Source of the DNA: Nocardioides cavernae
GTDB lineage: Bacteria > Actinomycetota > Actinomycetes > Propionibacteriales > Nocardioidaceae
Direction: 5' to 3'
DNA: 64,000 bases
NCBI RefSeq assembly: GCF_013410035.1
Contig: NZ_JACCBW010000005.1
Span: 62,001 to 126,000 of the forward strand
Part shown: positions 59,067 through 64,000 of the stretch, piece by piece
How the letters are laid out: the number at the start of each line of letters is the position of its first letter
Position numbering within the stretch: position 1 is the first letter of the stretch
Notes under the pieces: model-generated
Told to the model about the DNA's origin: nothing
The model's database searches: none
What the model saw: the letters and a program-made list of their open reading frames with translations, nothing else
Position numbers and translations under genes: made by a program

Positions 59067-59732
59067 TCACCTGAGTGGGTTGTCGAGCTGCGAGAGCCGC
59101 AGGACGTGACAGCGATCGAACGAAGGCTCGCAAGCGACGAAGACGGTGAACGCGACCGGGTGCGACGACTCGGCGCTCTCGCCGTTCCAAACGCCGCTCC
59201 GGTGCCGCGTGCCGGTGACAGTCACGGCCGTCGTACCCGGTCGGAGGTGGCCGTGAGCCTGCTGGACCGCGGAGTTCCAGGACTCCGGAACGTAGGCGTC
59301 GTCGATCTCGATCGTCTGCCGTACCTCCATCGCCCCGAGGTCGAGCCATTGGTCGACCGTTGGCAGGTAGGTGGCCACGTCGGCGATCAGGCCGGGAGCC
59401 TCCTCGCCGGAGGGGTCGGCATCGGCCAGGACGGCCGCGGTGTAGTCGCTCGGCAGGAAGCCGAGGCTCGTGTCCCAATCGAACAGTGACGACGCGACTG
59501 CGCGTGAGTACGCGATCGGATCGTTCGTGCGGGGGAGCGCGCGATCTTTGAGCGTGACCACCGGAGTCGCCTCCTCCGGAATCGCCCCGAACTCTCCGGG
59601 CGGTGGAGACGCCGGAGTGGACTCGGCGGACTGTGGTCCACGCACGAGTCCGTAGATGCCGACGGCGAGGGTAGCGAGGGTGAGGACGCAGCCGAGGATG
59701 ACGGCGATCTGGCGCCAGGTGAGGTTGCGCAT
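59067..59732 (-). CDS. VirB8/TcpC-like conjugation protein
   Basis: 221 residues with one N-terminal membrane helix (RQIAVILGCVLTLATLAVGI) and an extracytoplasmic domain of NTF2-like appearance (DPIAYSRAVASSLFDWDTSL, YLPTVDQWLDLGAMEVRQTI, HPVAFTVFVACEPSFDRCHV). TcpC/VirB8-type proteins have this plan and scaffold the channel. It lies 7 bp from the hydrolase gene. Family assignment rests on topology and context. Confidence 0.75.
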   Translation of the reverse strand: MRNLTWRQIAVILGCVLTLATLAVGIYGLVRGPQSAESTPASPPPGEFGAIPEEATPVVTLKDRALPRTNDPIAYSRAVASSLFDWDTSLGFLPSDYTAAVLADADPSGEEAPGLIADVATYLPTVDQWLDLGAMEVRQTIEIDDAYVPESWNSAVQQAHGHLRPGTTAVTVTGTRHRSGVWNGESAESSHPVAFTVFVACEPSFDRCHVLRLSQLDNPLR

Positions 59733-59777
59733 CGTGGCTCCGAGGTCGAGGTTGCGGACACTCGAGAGGTACGCCGA

Positions 59778-60755
59778 TCAGGCCGACGCGGCCGCCGTAC
59801 GCGCCTCACGGAGCTGGTCACGCAGCTCGATCGTCTCGGCGACGACGCGCTCGAAGCGCGCCCAGTCGTCGTCCTTGAGAGCAGCCGCAAGCTCCGCGAC
59901 GTCGTACAGCGCGGTCCACCCCTCGAGCTCGGACCACATCAGCACGAACGACCGCGGGCTGTGGTGCTTCGGCGCGCGCTTGGCCTTGCTCCGCAGAGCG
60001 CGTAGGCGCTTGGCGTTCTCTTCCTCCTGAACCCGCTTGAGCGCTTCGACGGAGAGTCGGGCGACTTCGTCCTGCTCCTGCCGGGACGGGGAAGGCGGCT
60101 GGCTCGCCAGTTCGACGGCGGCCTTCACGCGCTTGTACGCAGGTGATACCGGGGCACCGTCGTCGATCTCCCTCAGCATGTTGGCTGCGAACTCGCGGAC
60201 GGACGCGCCGAGCGCTTCGGCCTTGGAGACCGCCTCGATCCAGTTGGTCTGCTCGAGGCGCTGCCATGCGTCCCTGCCGGTCAGCCGCTGCGCTGCGCGA
60301 GTTCGGGCGTCACCGCACGGGTCCGGGGAATCCCCGGAGCCGGAGGCTCCGCCATCGCGACCTGCCCCGCCGAACTGCGTGGCGGCCATTCGACGCTGGG
60401 CATCCTCCTGCTCAAGCATCTTGATCTCGGCGTACAGCCGGGCGGTCTCTACCGGGGAGAGCGGCTTGCGCTGCTCGTTCTCGTCCTGCTGGGCGAGCAG
60501 GTGCGAGAGCTGATCTGAGATGCCTGAGCGGACCCACACGTTCAGGGTGCGCCGCCCGAGCCGGCGCAGCGCTTCGAGCCGGCGCCAGCCGCAGATCAGG
60601 ACGCCGTCGGGGGTGATCGTGACGGGCTGGAGCAGGCCGACCTCCTCGATCGACTTTATCAGCGCGTTCAGGTCGCCCGGATCCTTGCGGTGGCGTACGC
60701 CGACGGTGATCGAATCGATCTGTCGCTCGAGCTCGATGTGCCCCTTGTCAGACAT
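59778..60755 (-). CDS. ParB-like N-terminal domain protein
   Basis: 325 residues. ParB/Srx-type domain at about 8-95: IDSITVGVRHRKDPGDLNAL, SIEEVGLLQPVTITPDGVLI and GWRRLEALRRLG (the GxRR box with W). Then Gln/Glu-rich helices (ENEQRKPLSPVETARLYAEI), a likely helix-turn-helix, and a basic helical tail (LRSKAKRAPKHHSPR). It may bind a centromere-like or origin site and stabilise the excised circle. No ParA gene is seen nearby. It overlaps the preceding gene by 8 bp. Confidence 0.87.
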   Translation of the reverse strand: MSDKGHIELERQIDSITVGVRHRKDPGDLNALIKSIEEVGLLQPVTITPDGVLICGWRRLEALRRLGRRTLNVWVRSGISDQLSHLLAQQDENEQRKPLSPVETARLYAEIKMLEQEDAQRRMAATQFGGAGRDGGASGSGDSPDPCGDARTRAAQRLTGRDAWQRLEQTNWIEAVSKAEALGASVREFAANMLREIDDGAPVSPAYKRVKAAVELASQPPSPSRQEQDEVARLSVEALKRVQEEENAKRLRALRSKAKRAPKHHSPRSFVLMWSELEGWTALYDVAELAAALKDDDWARFERVVAETIELRDQLREARTAAASA

Positions 60756-61596
60756 CGATCCTCCTGGCGACCTTCGGGGCAGAGTCGCGGATCTCAACGA
60801 CGAGCCCGTCGTCGGCGAGCAGGTCGACGACCTTCCAGTCGCAGACCAGCATGGCGAGTACGCCAACGCCGGCCCGGGTCGCGGCGGCGGCCTTGTCAGG
60901 GTTGCCGAGCACGATCCGCAGCACGGTGGCCCAGGAGTCGCGGTCCAAGTCGAGGGCCACGCGGCCGGCCAGGTCGCGCCGGAGGTAGGCGTGGGCGACG
61001 TGGCGGTCGCCGGCTTCCATCAGCCGTGTGGCGATGTAGTCGAGGGTGCATGTCGCGCTGCCGCTCGGCCAGCCGAGAGCGACGAACATGCTGATCACGA
61101 GGTTGAGCGCCTCGAACGCTGTCGTCGGCGCTGTCACTCCGGGCTCCAACCGCGGCGCCGCCGGGGCTGGGTCCGCCGTCGACGGGCCCCGGCTCTCAGC
61201 GAGGAGTTCGAGGAACCCCGTCTCGTCCTCGCCGAAGCGGCGAGCGTCGTGGTGACGCATGACCTCCCGCCTGCGCGCTTGGGCCGTCGAGCAGAGCAGC
61301 CCGGCCGCGCGCTCCTCGGCGATCAGGCTGACCTGGACGGCACGGGTGATGACGGCCCACGGGTCGTCCGCGCACCTGACCGCGCGCGAGCGCATGGCCT
61401 CGAAGGCGGCGTACGCCGAGTCCTCCGACTCGCAATTGTGAGCGCGCGCGAGCGATCGGTACTTGCGGATCGTGAACTGCATCAGCCGCTCCGCCTCGGG
61501 GTCCTGCCGCCAGGCCCAGTAGCCGACGCTCTCCCGGTCGTGAAGGCGCTGCAGGAGTGCGCGGAGTCCTTCAGGGGTGGCGAACGAGGCGCTCAC
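60748..61596 (-). CDS. Element protein of unknown function between ParB-like and prim-pol genes
   Basis: 282 residues, helical. RLMQFTIRKYRSLARAHNCE then AYAAFEAMRSRAVRCADDPW and VISMFVALGWPSGSATCTLD. The first part has the look of a sigma-like or DNA-binding helical domain, and the pattern is found in replication regions of actinobacterial elements, but no firm family can be given. It is coupled to neighbours at both ends by short overlaps. Confidence 0.65.
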   Translation of the reverse strand: MSASFATPEGLRALLQRLHDRESVGYWAWRQDPEAERLMQFTIRKYRSLARAHNCESEDSAYAAFEAMRSRAVRCADDPWAVITRAVQVSLIAEERAAGLLCSTAQARRREVMRHHDARRFGEDETGFLELLAESRGPSTADPAPAAPRLEPGVTAPTTAFEALNLVISMFVALGWPSGSATCTLDYIATRLMEAGDRHVAHAYLRRDLAGRVALDLDRDSWATVLRIVLGNPDKAAAATRAGVGVLAMLVCDWKVVDLLADDGLVVEIRDSAPKVARRIDV

Positions 61597-61934
61597 AGTC
61601 CCAGTCCTTCCTGGCTCACGGTGGGCGCTGCTCGGTGTGGTCCGGGGTGGCGGAGCGTTCGGGTCGTCGTGGCCGGCGTACGGCGCGCTCGTCGTACGAG
61701 CTCCGTCTGGAGATCGATCCCGCGGCCGACCATCGGGCTGAGGTAGGAGCCCAACTCAGTGGGGCGCACCCATGCGATCCGCTTCTGCATCTGCTCGCGT
61801 GCGGGCTGTTCGGGCCCGAGCAACGGATCACGGTGTCGTGCAAGCTCGCTGGCGGTGGGCTCGACACCCTCGGCGGGGCTCGGGCGCTCGGGCGGCCGAT
61901 AGCTGTGGCGGCGGTACTCGGCATGAGTGTTCAC
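61593..61934 (-). CDS. Small basic element protein of unknown function
   Basis: 113 residues, rich in Arg and Pro (RRHSYRPPERPSPAEGVEPT, LVRRARRTPATTTRTLR). A short ordered part is ARHRDPLLGPEQPAREQMQK then RIAWVRPTELGSY. ATGA overlaps at both ends place it firmly in the prim-pol operon. No family recognised. Confidence 0.6.
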   Translation of the reverse strand: MNTHAEYRRHSYRPPERPSPAEGVEPTASELARHRDPLLGPEQPAREQMQKRIAWVRPTELGSYLSPMVGRGIDLQTELVRRARRTPATTTRTLRHPGPHRAAPTVSQEGLGL

Positions 61935-62839
61935 AGGTGGATCCCTTCACTCGCTGGGGTAGGGCCCGGGCGGCTCCCCGGGCCGAGCCGCATGGCAATG
62001 CGGAACGCGGAGTTGACCGTGGTCTCGATCTCGCGGTCCGGGAGTCCGGCGTACTGGGCTGCCGGCCCGAGCCAGCCCATGACGTCCGCGCGGCTCAGCC
62101 CGTTCTCGACCAGCCGGCACGACGCCCAGAAGAGGGCACGGTTGCGGCCGCCCTCCGGCGTGAGCGCGACGGTTCGCGCCAGGGCGTCGGGGCGGCAACC
62201 TGTGGCGGGCATGCCGGGCGGCGGGGGAGTCCGCGCCGGTCGCGGTGGCTCCAGGAACCGGCGAAGCGCGGCCGCATCGACGGGCCTCGCCGGGTGCGTG
62301 GCGACGGCGATGACGTCGTACGACCGCTGGATGCCGTCAATCGTGACGCGCGACGGGGGAGCGATGACGTAGCCGCCGTCGCCGCGGAAGTCGATGTGCG
62401 CCGTGGGAACTTGCCAGCTGCGCTGCTCCTGGCCGCGGACGTTCGGGTAGTAGGCGTGGAGCCCGCCAGAGGGTGTTCGTACCAGCCACGCCCACCCGTC
62501 CCCGAAGCTCTGGCTTCGTGCTCGTTCGAAGGCGTCGAATCCGCTGGCGCCGGCGTGCACGTCGACATCGACGACAAGGACGCCAGTCGGTGCGCCCGTG
62601 GGTAGGCCGATGTTCGCGTTGGGGGTGCGTTGCCACCAGGCGTGGACGACGCGGGCGACGGAGGTCGCGTCGTGGAAGCCGTTGGGCGTGAGCGGCTGCT
62701 TGCCGCCCGGGACGCACGGGAAGACCGGGATCCCGAGGTTGGCGTAGCGCAGTGCGGCGGCCGCGAGCGTCGGCTCGTCAGCGACTCGCTGCATCGTCGA
62801 CACCGACCACGTCGGAACCGGGTTGGTGGGGTCGAACAT
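61931..62839 (-). CDS. Bifunctional DNA primase/polymerase (prim-pol) of the element
   Basis: 302 residues. Prim-pol domain: AALRYANLGIPVFPCVPGGK, the metal-binding pair Asp91/Asp93 in GVLVVDVDVH, RTPSGGLHAYY and HIDFRGDGGYVIAPPS. A helical C-terminal part follows with GGRNRALFWASCRLVENGLS, the usual PriCT-like ending. It primes and copies DNA at the element's origin after excision. No helicase domain is fused, so the host or another gene must supply it. First gene of the operon; iteron-like repeats lie just upstream. Confidence 0.92.
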   Translation of the reverse strand: MFDPTNPVPTWSVSTMQRVADEPTLAAAALRYANLGIPVFPCVPGGKQPLTPNGFHDATSVARVVHAWWQRTPNANIGLPTGAPTGVLVVDVDVHAGASGFDAFERARSQSFGDGWAWLVRTPSGGLHAYYPNVRGQEQRSWQVPTAHIDFRGDGGYVIAPPSRVTIDGIQRSYDVIAVATHPARPVDAAALRRFLEPPRPARTPPPPGMPATGCRPDALARTVALTPEGGRNRALFWASCRLVENGLSRADVMGWLGPAAQYAGLPDREIETTVNSAFRIAMRLGPGSRPGPTPASEGIHL

Positions 62840-62858
62840 GCCCCAGACGATGCGCCGT

Positions 62859-62937
62859 CAGGTATCCACGATTTCGGGATACCTGGACGGATCGGAGAGG
62901 GGGATACCTGCGTTTGCGCAGGTCAGCAGGTATCCCC
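62859..62937. repeat. Iteron-like inverted repeats upstream of prim-pol, candidate origin or operator
   Basis: CAGGTATCC (62859-62867) and GGATACCTG (62877-62885) form one inverted pair; GGGGATACCTGC (62900-62911) and GCAGGTATCCCC (62926-62937) form a second, perfect over 12 bp. So four copies of GGATACCTG lie in 79 bp, 20 bp upstream of the prim-pol start. Such arrays are typical of replication origins or of a repressor site for the whole operon. The remaining gap to 63140 shows no further element I can name. Confidence 0.65.
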
Positions 62938-63140
62938 AAGTCGTTGTGATCAGCCCGGCGAGATGGGGTCTCTCACCCGGTTGCTGATGTCAGACGGGGC
63001 ACTGGCATGGGTGCGATTGGCGGTGGCGAGGGACGAGCGAATGGGCCAATCGGCTCAAATCTGTCGGGCCACGTCACTAACCTTGCTCTGATGGTTCTGT
63101 CAGCAGTCTCTGAGGCAGCCACGGGGTCGCCTTGGACACC

Positions 63141-64000
63141 ATGGCCGAGTGGGCGTCCCCACAGCGATCGCCGACGGTGGAAGCAGTGAACGCCGAGGCT
63201 CGCGACCACTTCGTCCGAGCTGATATCGACGGCGCGCAACGAACGCCGGAACCCGAGCCCGAGAGGGCAATGCGCGGAGCGGTCGAATCTGCGATTGCCG
63301 CAAGTGAGCACGAGGTTCGATACCTAAAGTCACAAATCGGCAGTGCCGAGGCTTCGCTCCGATCAGCATCCCAACGCGCCCAGGATGCCTTCAAGGGCGT
63401 TGAGCACGACGGCGCCGACTCCCTGAAGAAGGCATCGGTGGCCATCGCCAACCTGTTGCAGGGTGCGAGCAACGACATCCATAGCTATTTCGGCAGGTAC
63501 GAGGAAGTTCTCAAGACGTTCAACATCGCACTCTTCGGCAGGACAGGAGCAGGGAAGAGCAGCCTCATCTCCGCTCTCGCTGAGCTCGATGGCGGGAGAG
63601 TCTCCCGTGGTGAGAGCGACTGGACGGTGGATGTCACCCCTGTCGAGTGGAACTCCTGCCGGCTGTACGACACCCCCGGGATCAACGGCTGGGGTCGAAC
63701 CCGAAGCGTTGAGAACCTTGAGACGGCTGCTCGTCGTGCCGTCGAGGTGGCCGATGTGGTGCTCTTGTGCTTCGACACGCAGAGCCAGCAGGCCAGTGAG
63801 TTCTCGAAGGTCGCGGCTTGGGTTCAGGAGTTCTCGAAGCCTGCCGTCGCAGTCTTGAATGTGCGCAACTCAATGTGGCGACACCCTGCCCGGATGACAG
63901 TGGCGACCGGCCGGGCCAACGTGCAGAAGAGTGTTCGGGAACACGCCTCGAACATTCGCGACTCACTGGCTTCGATCGGCATGGACGCCGTCCCCGTGGT
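63141..64000 (+). CDS. Dynamin/IRG-like GTPase (N-terminal part, cut by window edge)
   Basis: The frame is open to the right edge (286 residues seen). A helical leader (about 40-125) with AIAASEHEVRYLKSQIGSAE and SLKKASVAIANLLQGASNDI precedes the G domain: P-loop GRTGAGKSS (133-141) in FNIALFGRTGAGKSS, a T/S switch region TVDVTPVEW, and DTPG (177-180). The expected NKxD is seen only as VLNVRNSMW, so base recognition may be altered. Long GTPases with a coiled leader are found in phage-defence and membrane-remodelling systems. It faces away from prim-pol, so it may be cargo or chromosomal. Start: ATG at 63141; an in-frame stop lies 28 bp before it. Confidence 0.8.
   Translation, partial: MAEWASPQRSPTVEAVNAEARDHFVRADIDGAQRTPEPEPERAMRGAVESAIAASEHEVRYLKSQIGSAEASLRSASQRAQDAFKGVEHDGADSLKKASVAIANLLQGASNDIHSYFGRYEEVLKTFNIALFGRTGAGKSSLISALAELDGGRVSRGESDWTVDVTPVEWNSCRLYDTPGINGWGRTRSVENLETAARRAVEVADVVLLCFDTQSQQASEFSKVAAWVQEFSKPAVAVLNVRNSMWRHPARMTVATGRANVQKSVREHASNIRDSLASIGMDAVPV

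Larger units (their letters stand above)
33349..62937. mobile_element. Integrative conjugative element (left end seen, right end not resolved)
   Basis: The block starts with a candidate attachment region, tyrosine integrase and excisionase and continues leftward-transcribed through SSB, VirD4-like and VirB4-like ATPases, an ArdC-like protein, SCO6880-type and VirB6-like proteins, a transglycosylase/NlpC hydrolase, a VirB8-like protein, a ParB-like protein and prim-pol. This is the layout of actinobacterial conjugative elements that use a type IV secretion channel. GC content drops in the cargo genes. No relaxase was recognised. The end coordinate given is the last sequence I can tie to the element (repeats before prim-pol); the true right end may be beyond the window. 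Confidence 0.85.

Noticed and set aside
33349-62927. CGCAGGTCAGC shared by the left inverted repeat (33448-33458, minus) and 62917-62927 (plus) as att direct repeats
   Set aside because: Only 11 bp, opposite orientation, and embedded in the prim-pol repeats; chance match cannot be excluded.
62840-62940. CRISPR-like array before prim-pol
   Set aside because: Only four short copies in alternating orientation and no regular spacers; fits iterons or an operator instead.

Overview
The window is very GC-rich, with GTG/ATG starts and many 4-bp ATGA/GTGA gene overlaps. The gene set (OhrR-type MarR, PopR/ClgR-type regulator with a clpP pair, SigF/SigB-type sigma factor, two GAF-ANTAR proteins, an MksBEF/JetABC operon) points to an actinobacterium, most likely Nocardioides or a close relative. 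That assignment is inference from gene content only.

Positions 1 to about 33,300 look chromosomal. In order: the edge of an AtoE-type short-chain fatty acid transporter; a sigma-region-2-only protein coupled to a LuxR-type regulator; an OhrR-like MarR, WrbA, a SnoaL-like protein and an MFS transporter; a clpP operon whose second subunit lacks the catalytic serine, with a convergent PopR-type regulator and matching operator palindromes; a stress-type sigma factor; a three-gene SMC-like JetABC/MksFEB operon with no jetD; a four-gene FtsX-type ABC exporter; a 2,200-residue secreted ThuA/sugar-dehydrogenase protein ending at a strong bidirectional terminator; a TetR operon with two tiny membrane proteins; tandem GAF-ANTAR genes; and a decaying stretch with a secreted protein, a MerR/aldo-keto reductase deletion chimera and a frameshifted secreted protein.

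From about 33,350 to at least 62,940 there is an integrative conjugative element (ICE). It has a tyrosine integrase and excisionase at the left end, beside an inverted-repeat candidate attachment region. Then come SSB, a VirD4-type coupling ATPase, an ArdC-like antirestriction protein, a VirB4 ATPase, an SCO6880-type protein, a VirB6/TrbL-like membrane protein, two small membrane proteins, a cell-wall hydrolase, a VirB8/TcpC-like protein, a ParB-like protein and a prim-pol replication protein. Iteron-like inverted repeats lie upstream of prim-pol. Nearly all genes run leftwards. No relaxase was recognised and the right boundary is not visible. A dynamin-like GTPase gene is cut by the right edge.

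Two cargo blocks interrupt the conjugation genes. One is a three-gene operon at 44,460-51,386: a Ser/Thr-kinase-UPF1-like helicase fusion, a phospholipase-D nuclease with an S1 RNA-binding domain, and an unassigned coiled-coil protein with a possible OB/S1-like segment. The first two match the architecture of type I Mokosh anti-phage systems; the S1 domain and third gene may define a variant. This is the strongest candidate for a poorly described system here. The other cargo is a 938-residue variant-leucine-rich-repeat protein at 54,913-57,729.
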